DNA of 64,000 nucleotides, taken from Protopterus annectens. Its lineage: Eukaryota; Chordata; Ceratodontiformes; Protopteridae. Positions 22,243 to 35,129 of the stretch are shown here, one piece after another. The translations under genes were made by a program, and so were the position numbers. The notes beneath the pieces were generated by a model. That model searched no databases, had not been told where the DNA came from, and saw only the letters and a program-made list of their open reading frames with translations. The stretch spans positions 625,284,248 to 625,348,247 of the forward strand of contig NC_056743.1 in the NCBI RefSeq assembly GCF_019279795.1. Reading direction: 5' to 3'. The stretch's first letter is position 1, and each line of letters starts with the position of its first letter.

Positions 22243-23998
22243 AAACAACCACAAAGCCTTATATAGTTATATCAAGGCTCTCCATGGCAATACCCAGATT
22301 TGCTCTGAGTTACTGCACAATGGTACCTCCTACACTGAGCCAATAGATATTGCCAGCATACTGGCTGACAGATTCAGTGCCAACTTTACCCCTCTCTCTT
22401 CCTCTAAAAGACCAATCTCAATACCAGAAGAATGCCAGGCACCCAACATTACTGCAGCACAGGTTAAAGCTGCATTGTCTAAGGCCAATAATACAGCTTC
22501 CATGGGACCCAACAATACCCCTGGCTGTGTTCCACATGAATTACAAAGTGAACTGGCACCATATCTGTGTGCTGTGTTCACTCACAGCCTCACCTCAGGC
22601 TTTGTCCCTACTGAATGGAGCACTGCTACAGTCATCCCTCTCCATAAAAGAGAAGCGACTACAGACCCTGGAAATTATCGCCCCATTAACCTGACAAGTC
22701 TGATAAGTAAGGCTATGGAGTGCATCATCATGGTTGACTTCTTTGAGTCAGTCACCAGAGCACTGGATGAAGGTAAGGCAGTTCATACAGCCTACCTTGA
22801 TCTGACCAAGGCCTTTGATACCATTCCTCACTCAGGAATTATTGATAAACTCAGCAAACTAGGCATCAACCCCTATATCATTAGGTGGGTTGCAAACTGG
22901 CTCACAGCTAGAACTCACAGTGTGAAAGTAGCGGACTTCAAGTCAGATTGCTGACCAATCACAAGTGGAGTCTCACAGTGGATTGGTCCTGGGTCCTCTT
23001 CTGTTTGGCATCTACTTCTCAGAAGTCCAGGCCAACACAGAGGGACTCTGGCTGACCAGATTTGCAGATGACAGCAAGCTAGGAGCCATTATTAACTCCC
23101 CAAGTGATGCAGACATCCTACAGAAAGGCCGCATTGAAATCAATGACTGGTGTCGAAACCATGGCCTTAAGCTTAATGCCAAAAAATGCGTAGTCATCCC
23201 CTTTGGGAAAAAACTCAGTTCCCACTAATTACCACATCGATGGTAGCCCACTGAACACTGAAGGCGTTATAAGAGATCTGTGACACAGGTTGACAGCAAC
23301 CTCTCCTTTGACCACCACATTGCCATTGTGGTCAAAAAGTCCTTCTATATGGCACATCTCATTACCAAGGGTTTTGCATCCAGGAAGAAAGAGGTCATCA
23401 TTTCTCTCTACTCTTCCCTAATTAGACCAATCATAGAGTATAATGTCTCAATTGGCATGTACCTCACTAGACACCTGCAACAGCTGGAGAGGCCACAAAA
23501 GTACCTCATGAAGAGGATCCTTAAACACATGTCCTACATGGACAGACTCAAAAAAACTCCAGCTATTCTCTGTCTCATATCGTCTACTAAGAGGTGATTT
23601 CTGCTTGACTTACAAAGCCATTTCTGACCCAGCTCTGTTAGAAATGTTTCATCAAAGAAATCCCAATCCCTCCACACCACATGCTCCAGAGACTTCAACC
23701 TCATTACCACAATCAACAGAACATGCTGGAGGGACAAGTTCATAACCCAGAGACTACCCATGCTCTGGAATAGACTTCCCATACATGTCAAGCAGAGCAC
23801 CTCACTAGCCCTCTTCAAGCAAAATCTTGATGAGTGGATGGGTAATAGAAAGTTCACCCCGGGAATCACTCCAGTGGCTCTACTTGACAGAGACACCGGG
23901 AACTAATGATGGGCAGCACAATGCCAGGGCACTTCTATGGGCTAGGCTTGTAAAGGCCCCAGGGACATTAGCCTAGTACACACCTATGAACCTATGAA
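22243..23998 (+). pseudogene. 5'-truncated CR1-like LINE, RT domain to 3' tail
   Basis: It starts inside the linker before RT (NNHKALYSYIKAL), so endonuclease and ORF1 are absent. The RT blocks are present: ASMGPNNTPGCV, EWSTATVIPLHK, DPGNYRPINLTSLISKAME, AYLDLTKAFDTIPH, RWVANWL, LVLGPLLFGIYFSE, RFADDSKLG and LNAKKCVVIPF. The C-terminal CR1 blocks (LERPQKYLMKRI, MSYMDRLKK) follow, with stops. A deletion removes the stretch between KAMECII and VDFFES, which is intact in the 55.3-56.3 kb copy. The 3' end is AGCCTAGTACACACCTATGAA followed by CCTATGAAA. Short repeated tails of this kind are typical of CR1. A dead copy. Confidence 0.85.
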
Positions 23999-25379
23999 AT
24001 AGTAAATTAAGATGATCATATTAACTACCAAAAAAATAAGGGCCTTGATGTGGTTCTTAAATGCAGGGCATAATCTGCTCCCATTTACTGTTGACTTTGG
24101 CTCGTGGCCATCCACTACTGCTTTTCACTCTAAATGTCACCGCAACAAGGGGTACCATGATGTGACCCTTTACCAGATGAGTCCAATTCTTCTGTATGAG
24201 AATCATCTGAATGGCTACATTGGCCTGGTTCTCCCCACACCTGGGAAGTTGAGTGCAGGAGTCAGGATGGTCACACTGCAGCCAAGCCTGAATTTCTTCC
24301 TAGTCATAGTCCTACCCCCCCCCCCCATGTGCAGACATATATGTAGATGACTGGATGAACAATGAGGCATGACTGTGAGGACATGCCTACCCCATGCCCT
24401 GAGGTAGTCATGCCTCATCAGATGTCCATCAGTCGCTCTAGTTGTTGCCTCCTCCAGGGCTGTTGACTGATCTACCTCTTCAGCACAGTCCATCTCCCAA
24501 GATAGGCATGTCCATCCTCCCTGCCTGTGCCATCGGGATCTTCATCCACTAATCAAACTTGGGTCGCCTAGGCCAGTGTCAGGACTTCATCCTTCTGTGC
24601 TACAGATGCAGGCTAAATGCAGAGCATTTGTGATACTATCGCAGAGACTCATCAGCTTTATTAGACAATTATTAGAGTACTGTGACACTGCTGAGTCCTT
24701 GATGCAAAATGTCCTTTTAACTGTATTGTTTATTGTAACACACTGTGCTCCTTATAGTATAGCATCATGTTGTTACAGGCACCCTTCTTCATTCACCCTC
24801 CCACACACACTCATTCACACACATGCGCACACTGACATACCTTGACAGAACATCTCCAGTGTATCTTATTATATATTTTTTGTCCCTGCCCTTACAGTTC
24901 ATGTTTCCTCACATTCAGCCAATAATGCCAGACATTAGTTGTATTTGTCTTATTGTTTGCTGAGTGCAAGCCTGCTGCCGTATTAACTTTGTGAGTCCTA
25001 CTGCTACTTAAAAACTTCTCCCTGGTGTTGTCTCACATTCCTTGCATCTCTATCCTAAAGATCCCCCCCCAACAAGGATACACCTTCAACCCTCTCAGCT
25101 GTTCCTTATTTTACAGATGGCTCCTACTGTTCCCTCCCATTCTGTCTCTGTCTCTCTTAATTCACAGGACATTGCAATCAGAGAATAATAGGGATAGCTT
25201 TTACGTTTTTTATGTTGTATAAAACCCTGCTGTAACACTTGCTGAGTTACTGTAGTGGGCTAAAGTTCCTAGTTAGTAAGCTAAGGGTTCAGAGTTTGAA
25301 ACCTTTCCCTCTTCTCTTACGTCAATTTGTTTCTTTTTTTCTTTTTTTTTTTTGCCCACTTAGGTAATTTTGCCAAGTA
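23999..25379. other. Unassigned stretch with a weak tRNA-like motif
   Basis: No supported gene. At about 25250-25315 the sequence AGTGGGCTAAAGTTCC followed by GGGTTCAGAGTTTGAAACC could be an eroded SINE head, but nothing confirms a body or tail. Confidence 0.4.
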
Positions 25380-25800
25380 CCCCTGGTGTCTAGTGCTGAT
25401 GTAGAGCACTATCACACCATTCTAGTGCCGAAGTTATAGGGTTTGAATCTTTTTAAGTGCTTTTAAGGCATGCTACATAGGGCATCCCTGAAGTCTCGTG
25501 TTCCCCTCGCAATGCACATCTTTTTAAGTGCTGTTAAGGCACATTTTAAAGAGAGTTATTCCTGATATATACTGTTCTCCTAACCCACATCTTTTTAAAC
25601 TGTTTTTAAGACAAGATGTTAACAATTATCTATTTAGTGTTCCCACCAATCCATGCCTCTTTTAAGTGTTGTAAAGGGGCATGGTGTAAAGAGAGCTATC
25701 CCTAATGTCTAGTGTTCTCCCTCTGACCCACATAATTTTTATTATTGTTTTTTATAAGTGCCTTTAAGGCACAATATGCAGAGTGCCACTGGTGTCTAGT
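25380..25800. repeat. Diverged ~85-bp tandem repeat array
   Basis: A unit containing (A)CATCTTTTTAAGTGCT(G/T)TTAAGGCAC, then AAAGAG(A/C)(G/T)(A/T), then (G/T)TCTAGTGTTC recurs four to five times with many differences. The ends are approximate. Confidence 0.65.
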
Positions 25801-25824
25801 GTCCCCTACCCCCAATAATGTTGC

Positions 25825-25956
25825 GCACACACACACACACACACACACACGCACGCATGCACATCAAACCTACACCGTCACTCACCCCCCCACTGCAACC
25901 CCCCAGGTAAACACACACACATGCACACACGTGCAAGTGCGCGTGCACATGCGCGT

Positions 25957-26003
<47 letters not shown>

Positions 26004-26177
26004 ACCTACCCCCTCACTCACCCCCACTGCAACCTCCCAGGTAATCACATACACAGACACACACATACCTAACCTACCTCCTCACTCACCCCCACTGCAA
26101 TCTCCCAGGTAAATACACACACACACTTAATCTACCCCCTCACTCACTCCCCCCACTGCAACCCCCTAGGTAAACAA

Positions 26178-26224
<47 letters not shown>

Positions 26225-26336
26225 CCTAACCTACCCCCTCACTCACCCCAACTGCAACCCCCCAGGTACTCACACACACAAACACACACTACCTAACCTA
26301 CCTCCTCACTTACCCCCACTGCAACCTCCCAGGTAA

Positions 26337-26399
<63 letters not shown>

Positions 26400-26490
26400 A
26401 TCTACCCCCTCACTCACTCCCCCCACTGCAACCCCCTAGGTAAACAAACACATACACACACACACATACACACACACACTCACACACACA

Positions 26491-26572
<82 letters not shown>

Positions 26573-26614
26573 TCCTACCCTCTCACTCACCCCCACTGCA
26601 GCCTCGCAGGTAAA

Positions 26615-26695
<81 letters not shown>
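25825..26695. repeat. Minisatellite with embedded (CA)n tracts
   Basis: About eight copies of a ~45-base unit (CTAACCTACCCCCTCACTCA, then CCCCCACTGCAACC, CCCAGGTAAA) are separated by CA runs of very different length. Units lie near 25866, 26001, 26068, 26129, 26224, 26290, 26396 and 26571. The longest CA tracts exceed 70 bases. Frames through it encode only His-Thr or Val-Cys repeats and are spurious. Confidence 0.9.
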
Positions 26696-28419
26696 CCCAT
26701 CACTACCTGTCTGCTAAACCTCTCAGCACTTATCTCTATCAAAATGGGTGTATGCAAATTTTTGCAGTGTTCATTAATATGAGTAGCCAGGACCATGTTA
26801 CATTATGCAGACAGGTGAATTGCTTGCCTGTGTAAATGCATTACCGCAGGCATTTCCAGCAGAGACCACACGGCTAAGTATCATATGCCTCTCCCCAGCA
26901 TGCCTCATTAGCATTTACCACAGCCACAAAGGTAGCCCACTATGGTAGTGCATGTCTTTGTGCTAAAGCTCCATGGCAGAACTATCTCTTAATCAGAAAT
27001 CACTACCTCAATGTGTATTCCTCATGTACTCCTCATGGTAACCTTTCTAAATCAGCCCTAACATCTCTGCTTCACAGTAGCATAAAATATAAGTCCAATT
27101 TCAGCAAAGCAGAATATTCACTACAGTTACTGCTTGCATATACACAATTTCACCATAAGCCTTGATACCTCACTCTGAGGAATACATTGTCTTGGAAGTG
27201 AAACAGGTAACTCATTTTGAAACCTTTTATGAAAAAGCTGCATAAGTGAGATCAATAAGTTCGATACTTTGAATACATCAACATACACTCTGATACACTT
27301 AGTGATAAGAACTTTTTATTTTCTTAAGAGCAAGATGTTATGAATTTATCTTTGAAAAAGTATTACATTTTTGTCAACTTAGCTAAGCAATTTGAAACCA
27401 GTAGCAAATTTCTGTTGAGCACAAGAGTGCTTGTAAATCAGCTTAAAGACAATACTTTGAGTTGTTTAAGTGGTAGGGAGTTGAAATTTATGTTATTAAT
27501 CTTGGAAGGGCCTCTACACTGAGAAAGTGTATAAACAGAACTCTTGGTTAAGGAGGAAAGATTTACGACCAGTGGAATTCCAAATGAATTGATAGTGGTA
27601 CTGTCACGGGTTTAAAGTGCAATGCACAGTTGAAAGCTTTTCATACCACAGGTCTTAGTTTTCTTACATTTGTGGCCTAGCTCTTCTGACCCAAAGCAGA
27701 AGTACTGAATGGATGATGAATGTAGCCCAGTTGTAGAAACTACTACTCCCAATTAGCAATATAGCAGCAGCAGTCAAATAATGCAAGACACACCTCAGGA
27801 GAACAGTTTTTTTTTACAGCCATCAAATGGATTTTCTCTTTACACAGTAAACAACATGTGTAGAGTAGATTCGACATAAATGGCTCACTTAAGCAAGAGT
27901 TTGATGCTGTTCTGGTTACTGCAAGTAGGAATGTAGTATAACAGGAGAAGAAGGAAGCAGACACAAATGCACTTTTTGTAGTTGTCCTGCATTAAGCCAA
28001 GGTCTGGGTGGCTGAAGCATACCACTGATTAAAACACAACCTGGTTTGGGCTTTTATTTCATGCCAGTGGTGAGTTGCTGTTTAGTGGTATGGATCAGAC
28101 AAGACCACCTGCTGACTGCCATTCTGCTGCACACATTCATGATGGAGAAAATGAATCCTTCCCAAGATATTAGTCTTGATTTACCACAGATGACAGAGTG
28201 AGAATTTGTTGGGGGGCTTAAATTTGTTGAGAATTGCCAACATTATGAGAAGACATTTGCCACACTAAATGTGGGTTAATGCAGATAGCAGCTATCAGTG
28301 TCAAAGGCCATGTTTGTGGACTACTTACCCTCAGCCATTACCTTGAACTACGAGTGTCTCATCAATTATATATAGAAAGACAATATAGCAGTTAGTATGA
28401 CATTATCATTCAAGATTGA
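26696..28419. other. Unassigned intergenic stretch
   Basis: No repeat family or coding segment recognised. The open frames are short and without similarity that I can name. Confidence 0.5.
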
Positions 28420-31400
28420 AATGCACTACACCTTGCTTTAACTTGTTCTGTCTTCAGCTTCCCCTGCTTTGAGACTTGTCCCCCCCTTTCTACTTCCAGT
28501 CTAGTACTCTTCCTTCCTTTCTTCTCTTTTGCAAAACCAGAAGCAGGTAACTCATTTCCGCCTTTCCTGTCCCACACGGTATTCTTCCCCATCTCCGCAG
28601 TTCTGTACTGACCTTTCTTCCTTCTTTCCTTCCCCGGATCTGCTGTAAAGCCATTTCCCTCTCTTTATTCCTTTTACAAGATTTTTATCTGGATTTGCCT
28701 TTCCTATTACATTTATATCTTTCTTCTATGTTCTTCCTATTTTTACTTGATCTCCTCTCCCCTGAGATTTTTTAATTAGGGGAAACACTCCTTCTTTTGC
28801 ATGGATTCCTTTTAACTTCCTTGTTGAATCATATTAGAAAGTTTAAACATTCTGCCTTTCTATTTTTATTGTCCCCTTTTCCATTGTTGTACATGCTGCT
28901 GTTTATCTTTATCCACAGGTTGGTTGTTTCCTGCACTTATTTCCAGTCTCCCGTCGGTTTCAGAAAGTTTCCCTAACAAAACATACCCTAACTTTTTCTA
29001 GACCCATATTAGACCTATATACCCTAACTTTCTCTAGACCCATATTTTGATTTTATATGTTGGCTTGTTGTCTCTCTCACTCATGGTGAGCCAGACTGTG
29101 TTATGGCCACTGTTGGCATGGATGCTTTCACATCTAGCTTTTAACTCCCCAAATCAATGCTACTGACAGTGTCAGGTATTAATTACTACTTGCATCTTCC
29201 TGTATTAGTGGAATGGATCCCTCTTTGTCTTTTACCTTCACTATTTTATTCTTGCATTAGTCTAATTCTGGAAGATTAATGTCTCCTGTCAGAACATCCC
29301 AAAGCCTTATCCCCTCCTTTACCTGTTGGTTATATGTTCTGTCAGAATGCAGTGTTGACACATTGTATGTAACCACAAAGTTTTTCACTTTCATCCCACT
29401 AGTCTGATGCTGAGGCTTCTGAGTTTTAATGGTGCCTTAAGTTTCTGTCTTCCCTGCTCTGCTCTCCACACTCAAAACCCCAGCATTCATGCTCTGATGA
29501 TGTAGTTTGCCATTCACACCTTATCTTGCTTTTTCTGTCCTGCCTCAGTAATTGGTATCTTCATATCCCCGTCCTATTCATCATTTGCATATACCTACTA
29601 TGTTCTTTCTTCTTGCATCAATGTCCGAGACTCCCTTATTTCTTACTTAAATTCCTGAAATTACTCAACATGACCCTTCACCCTTTCTTTTTCTATACTT
29701 CTCCTTGATATTCTTCTTTTTTCTGTTCCTCTTCTGATTTGTACCCTGCGCTAAACTCCTTTTTACACCTGACCCTACCCACCTACCCACTGCAGCCTCT
29801 GCTTTCGCCGATTATAGATTATACCTGTAACTTTCTAATTCTTGCTGCCTTTGTTCATTTAGTAAGGTACTCCTGGTACTTTCTTTTATATCCTTATCAG
29901 TCTGTTCCCAACCACCTTCCACCTCCGTTTAATGATGTAATCAGTCTGAAATACCTTTGCATTCTAAATATCAGAGGCTTTGTTTGGATGCGGCAACATG
30001 GGAAATCACCCCAGCTGCAAAATGTTATGTGGTGCAGATGGCAGATGTTGATTGATCTTCAGTGCAATTATCTGCATTCAGAAGTGAATGCCTGAATATT
30101 GATGCTGATATTGTATTTGCAGTCAGAACTGGAGTGCTTTAGCAGCACTCTTTGTGTGGTATAATGTGTACCTGACGCTTGCTACAAAAGTATCAAGCAG
30201 TTTGTTTCAGTTTAAAAGGAAGTAGTGATTTTTTTGGCTCCTCGGATCCAAGCAGAAGCCTATTTCTTTGCTCCTCAACTCTCAACTTAAAAGGGGTACT
30301 AAGTTAGTGGGCAGCATCAAGCCCCAAACCAGAATAGCTACCTACACCTCTGCTGAATATCAACAAGACAGACGGGTATTCTATCAGTGACAATGAGGTT
30401 GTCCCTTTGCCATGTCTTTCCTAATTGCCCACTATCCAGATATCTCTTCATTATTCAACTTCCTGAGGAATTCATCATATTCTTGGACCTTCTCCTTCTT
30501 TTGGGTAATTACCTTCCAATTGTAGCACGTCCTGAAGTGCCACTGAACTTCCTAGCTGCCTGCATGCCATTGCCCTGTCTCATGCCCGTCCCTGTGCCTC
30601 TTGTGGGCTTCCACATGCCACATTATTGGTGCTTTCATTTACTATGTTTACTATCATGTGGGCTTCCACATGCCACGTTATTGGTGCTTTCATTTACTAT
30701 GTTTACTATCACATGGGTTTCCACAAGCCACGTTATTGGTGCTTTCATTTACTATGTTTACTATCACATGCATAATTCCTGCTGTCGGTGAGATGTTTCT
30801 GCCCCTCTTGGCTTGTACTATCTAATTGAAGTCTCAGAAGAGTTTTCACTGCCAGTTCATGACTCTGTCCTATCTGCCTGTCCATCTGACATTCATCATG
30901 ATCGAGTGTCTGCTCTCTTCCTCTTTTTACCTTCTATTTCTAAAACATTCCTACTAAAACTATATTCTGCTCATCCTTTTCTGTGCTCCACTTCTGAAAC
31001 TCTGTCTTTTCCTTGGTGCCTATTAAATTCTGAGGACTGTAAAGATGATCTTCAGAATGCTGAAGTATTTTTAGTATATGTTGGATAATGTATTCTAATT
31101 TTGGGGTTGTGATATCTCAAAGTATTCTTTCCTTCTACTTGGAGTTAGAGTGAAAAAAACGATCTTGCAGTTAGTATGTATAGGTAGCAGAGATTTGTGG
31201 GGCACAGCCTCTCCTGTTGGGGGGTACAAGTGGGCTTTTATAATAATGACTTTCTGAGTTTCCTGTTTTGGGGTTACAATTGGAGAATTTTTCGTACTAT
31301 TTAGTTTTGATGCTGCATCCCTTAATGTGGTGATTTTCTTATCCTCTTTGTGTTGTCTAAATATGTAGCACTAACTCTTGTCTGCTCAGACCAGCTGCTC

Positions 31401-32160
31401 TCTCCTTCTTTCTACACTGAATACAACCATCCATTATTCCCTTTTCTCTTCATTGTTTCCCTCATTGTCTTTAGTCCCCTCTGCCACGTAAGTATAAATC
31501 TTATTCCCTTCTGCATCTGGCACATTTCCCATCTTCTGATCTCCCAGTGTGTTCTGCCTATGTTCTCTACCTCTTCACCTTCAGTTATGAGCAGTTCCTC
31601 TCTTGCTCTCTCCCACCATTTTTATTCCTTGTTGCTAATTCCTTCTCGGCTCCAGATTAGCTCTCCAACCTGTTTATTTTGTCAATCTTGTCTTTTCGTA
31701 GTATAGATTGCCAGGTCCCTGCAGCTGACTAACACAGACTCAAGCATTCTAGTTGTTTTAACTGCTCTACCTCAGATACAGTCTTCCCAGTCCTTCTGCA
31801 GATGATGCACCCAAATCCACCACCAAGCCTGTCTTAACCACACTACTATATTATATCCAGACCACAGACCAGTCTCAGTTCCTTGACTTTTTATAACCCA
31901 CTTTTCTTCTTTCAGTTTTTTATGGTTTTAATTGTTTATATTTTAACTGTTTCAGTGTTGTCTTTATTGACTTATTCCTAACCTACTGTTATCCCTAGCA
32001 AATGCATCTGTTTACCTTCCCTATGGAAAACCTTGTTCTTCTCTCTTCTGTCTTATCTGACTTGTTCATTTGATACTTTTATATGTTTACTATCCTCTGA
32101 CTCTGTCCAACTAGTATATATCTATTTAAAGCCCTCTGTCTGGCTACCTTTCTCTATTTA
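28420..32160. other. Pyrimidine-rich (plus strand) stretch of unknown nature
   Basis: The plus strand is persistently rich in C and T (repeated TCCTTCTTTCC-like runs) over roughly 3.7 kb. The minus strand is therefore purine-rich, and near 28400-28800 it reads as lysine-rich protein fragments. No domain could be named. It may be the antisense of an old retroelement or simply a compositional domain. A 55-bp triplication lies at 30603-30767. Confidence 0.4.
30603..30767. repeat. 55-bp tandem repeat, three copies
   Basis: A unit with GGGCTTCCACATGCCAC and TTGGTGCTTTCATTTACTAT occurs three times with few differences. The period of 55 is not a multiple of three, so it is not a coding repeat. Confidence 0.9.
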
Positions 32161-32198
32161 CGTACAGTTATCCACACTAATTTATTCAATACAATGAT

Positions 32199-32520
32199 TT
32201 AATCAATACACTCCAATGTACTCAATACTTTGATCAGGTTACCTTTCAGCTTTCTGTAACTTAGCAAGTGCAAGCTGATTGTTTTCAGTTTGACCCAGAA
32301 AGGTAAATCATATATTTCGTCCATATTTATAACACTTTTTGTTATCCTTTCAATCATTTCTGTGTATTTATTTCTAGATGGATACCAAACCAAAGTTATT
32401 TCCTCCATATTTATAACACTTTTTGTTATCCTTTCAATCATTTCTGTGTATTTATTTCTAGATGGATACCAAACCAAAGTTCCATGTTCCACTTTAAATC
32501 TCTTCAAGGCCTTGCTTAAC
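32199..32520 (-). pseudogene. Old CR1/L2-group LINE C-terminal fragment with 84-bp duplication
   Basis: The minus-strand translation has MIERITKSVINM, then LPFWVKLKTISLHLLSYRKL and KGNLIKVLS. This resembles the region after RT in CR1-group LINEs (LE-x2-QKRATK, then L-x-RL-x2-L-x-LxSLxYRRLRGDLI). A 28-codon block starting TLVWYPSRNKYTEMIER is duplicated exactly in frame (32321-32404 and 32405-32488). There is no tail and no RT catalytic region. The assignment is by pattern only and the copy is highly diverged. Confidence 0.5.
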
Positions 32521-34239
32521 AACAGAAATAAAGAGAAACCAAAGACAGAACTGATTCTGAGTTATTACACTACAATAATTCAGTATGCTGGTCTTAACTC
32601 TAGGATGATAAGATCTGAAGCCTGTATCCAACAGCCTAAAATATTGAAAGAAATATTCAGGTAACTCTGACACCATGTCCATAGGTAATGCCTGGTATCC
32701 CACTGTAAGAAAGAATAGCATAAAAGTGGATCCATGGGCCAGAGGGATAAAGCCGAGACTGTGACCCAGGTAAACAGAGACTGAGTGCCAATCCAGGCAG
32801 TGGGGAAGTAAAGCTGTTCAAGAGGGCAAGAACGAGAGGGTTAATCTGACGTATCTGTTATGATGGAGAAAGAGAGTTCCATCTGCTGTTATACTGACAC
32901 CCACCAAAGGCTGGATGTTGCAGCCAATATCATTAATGACCATGATGTGTATACTCACCTCTCAGGACTATGCATGAGAAGAAAGAGCAGATGTTCTCTT
33001 CAGGGCTATCACAGGGGTAAGGCAGGTTATTGTAACTAATAACCCCGATTGCCTCCAGGATGATGCTTCCTGCAATAAACTCTTGCTCATAAGGAATAAA
33101 TGATGTCACCGGCTAATAGTAAGGCTGATGTTCAGGCATGAAAAGAAAATATTTAGAAAAGTAAATGAAAACAAATCCAAAATGCCAAGTTCTGAAAAGA
33201 ATGAAATTTGAAATAAAAAAATAAGGAGCAAATATGCCTCCTAATTCTGTGCATGTCAGGTTGAAGGAATAAGCAGCTCACACTTGTAATTAGGCTAACA
33301 TAGTAGCTAGAAGATGTGAACAATGTTTCTAGAGAGAAAGGTGCTTCTCAAAGATGGAAGGGGAGATGGTCCATGACATCTGAAGATTGAATGGTGACAG
33401 AACTGAGGACCACACTGAGCTATGTGCATTTGAGGAAGAGGCTGAGTTTAAGAATCAGATAATTCTAAGACAGCTGGAGAAGGGAAGATCTTAGCCAGTA
33501 GAAAGCAACATCAACATGGATGGAGAGAGAACGTTTGGGACTGAGGCATTGTGAGATGGGCAACATTCAACACTGCTGAGCTGCCTCAAAGGTAATCAGC
33601 CCATATGGGACACAGAACCTAAGGAGTGTCCAATGGTTTTTCCAGTGATGCGGTGCTTATAAGAGACTCTTGATAATGTAAAACCTGAATAGTTTTATCT
33701 GAATGTTATAGTAGAATGGATTTACTGCTAACAATGCATTTATTCCTGTATTATAACATGACTTACACATGAAAAATGCTGGAACAGTGGAGAAGGAATA
33801 GCAGTGTTCAGTTGAAGGATTGGAAACCGATAAGAAGAGAGGTTGTGGGAGTGTTTATGATACCTCCATACGAAAGACAAGTATTATGAAGTAGGAACAG
33901 ATGGAGAGAGGGTGCTTCTCTTTCAGCAGCTAATGGGGGAAGCACTGGGGCTATATGTGTGTTCATGAAATTTATATAAGGTTTTATTTTTTTTCTTTTC
34001 TTCACAAATATGTGATGATAAGAGATCTCTTATTCAATAGACTCTGGTTAGTAAATTTGCAGCTAAGATGGAAGATGTGATGGACAGGTTGGTAAAGTTT
34101 GCACAAATGGGTTGATAGAAGAAATATCTCCCATGGATGACTTTTGTTAAATTTAATGATTTGGGTGGAAGAAAAAGTGGGTTACAGGAGTAGGCTAACT
34201 TTATTTGATATAACTGAAGTCTTGGATACTCTAGGATGG
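32521..34239. other. Unassigned intergenic stretch
   Basis: No supported gene or repeat. The sequence looks unique and AT-rich. Confidence 0.5.
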
Positions 34240-34340
34240 GATTTCCTAGGTTCAAAGGTATTAGGCTAGCTGCTCTTGCAGCCTTTGGATGGTTAAATGA
34301 ACCTATCCCATTTGGTGTTAGATCAGTCTTACCCATCTCA
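34240..34340 (-). repeat. Possible eroded CR1/SINE tail
   Basis: TAGGTTCAAAGGTATTAGGC followed by GCTGCTCTTGCA resembles the reversed CR1-type tail (CATAGGTTCATACTAGGCTA, then CTGCTCTAGGGCA) seen at 54723. It is short and diverged, so only tentative. Confidence 0.35.
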
Positions 34341-34767
34341 TGGTTGATAATTATTTATTACCTCTAGTGAGAATAACCGTGATAATACCAGAGATAATTT
34401 GAGGAGACCCATGCATGGGATAACGCATTTAGGAGATGCTTCTGTCCATTAGTAGGACAGGGGGCAATCCTGGGGTAAATTTTATGCTAAAAAACAAAAA
34501 CGGCCAGCACCAAATAGTGAAACAAAGTTATTATTGTGACTGTTCCATACTGTAGTGTATATACAAACACTACAAAACATCAGGCCGGTTTCGACATTAA
34601 CATGCCTTCATCAGTGATTTTAGTTAACAAAAACACTAGGACATTGTTTAAATACATACACCACTTCCTGTTGATTAATTAAAATTGCTCATTAAGTCCA
34701 GGTTTAAATAATCCCCCAAGCCTAATGATCCATTTTATTTATTTTTTATTTAAAATAGAATCCCAAC

Positions 34768-35086
34768 CAGACCTCTCAACCAATTGGGGACAAATTTCAA
34801 CAGAATCAGGGACAAGTCAAGAAAAAGTCAGGGACAGTCAGGGACACTTTTAAAATATTAGTGCTATTAACTTGAAACATTGACAGGATCAGAGCATATG
34901 AATTAATACACATTTTCTGAAGTAAAAGAAGTTTATAACTCTTAATTATTGTCATTATTCATTAAGTGTAATTCACCACATTTCCTCCAAAAGTCACTAG
35001 TTTTAGGAGGGATTAAGAGGGACAGAGTTAAAATTCGAGTCAAAATCAGGGACATCCCTGAAAATCAGGGACAGTTGAGAGGTTTG
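34768..35086. mobile_element. hAT-like MITE, copy 1, with perfect 8-bp target duplication
   Basis: The terminal inverted repeats are CAGACCTCTCAAC (left) and CAAACCTCTCAAC (right, reversed), with one mismatch in 13. ATCCCAAC flanks both ends exactly (34760-34767 and 35087-35094). An 8-bp duplication and short TIR beginning CA are hAT features. The 319-bp interior carries repeated AGGGACA motifs and no coding sequence. It inserted into the Penelope-like element. Confidence 0.85.
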
Positions 35087-35129
35087 ATCCCAACCCATTT
35101 TGGTTAACCTGTTTCCCTCTACATGATCA

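Noticed and set aside
24012-24493. Frames of 90-110 codons on both strands
   Set aside because: No family similarity, and the two strands overlap each other. Likely chance frames in a locally less AT-rich segment.
25745-26796. His/Thr- or Cys/Val-repeat proteins
   Set aside because: These frames are translations of CA/GT microsatellites and the minisatellite.
34560-34625. Intact hammerhead ribozyme in the Penelope-like end
   Set aside because: The CUGAUGA and GAAA core and a stem II are present, but the stem III/UH step is mutated and no stem I pairing was found.
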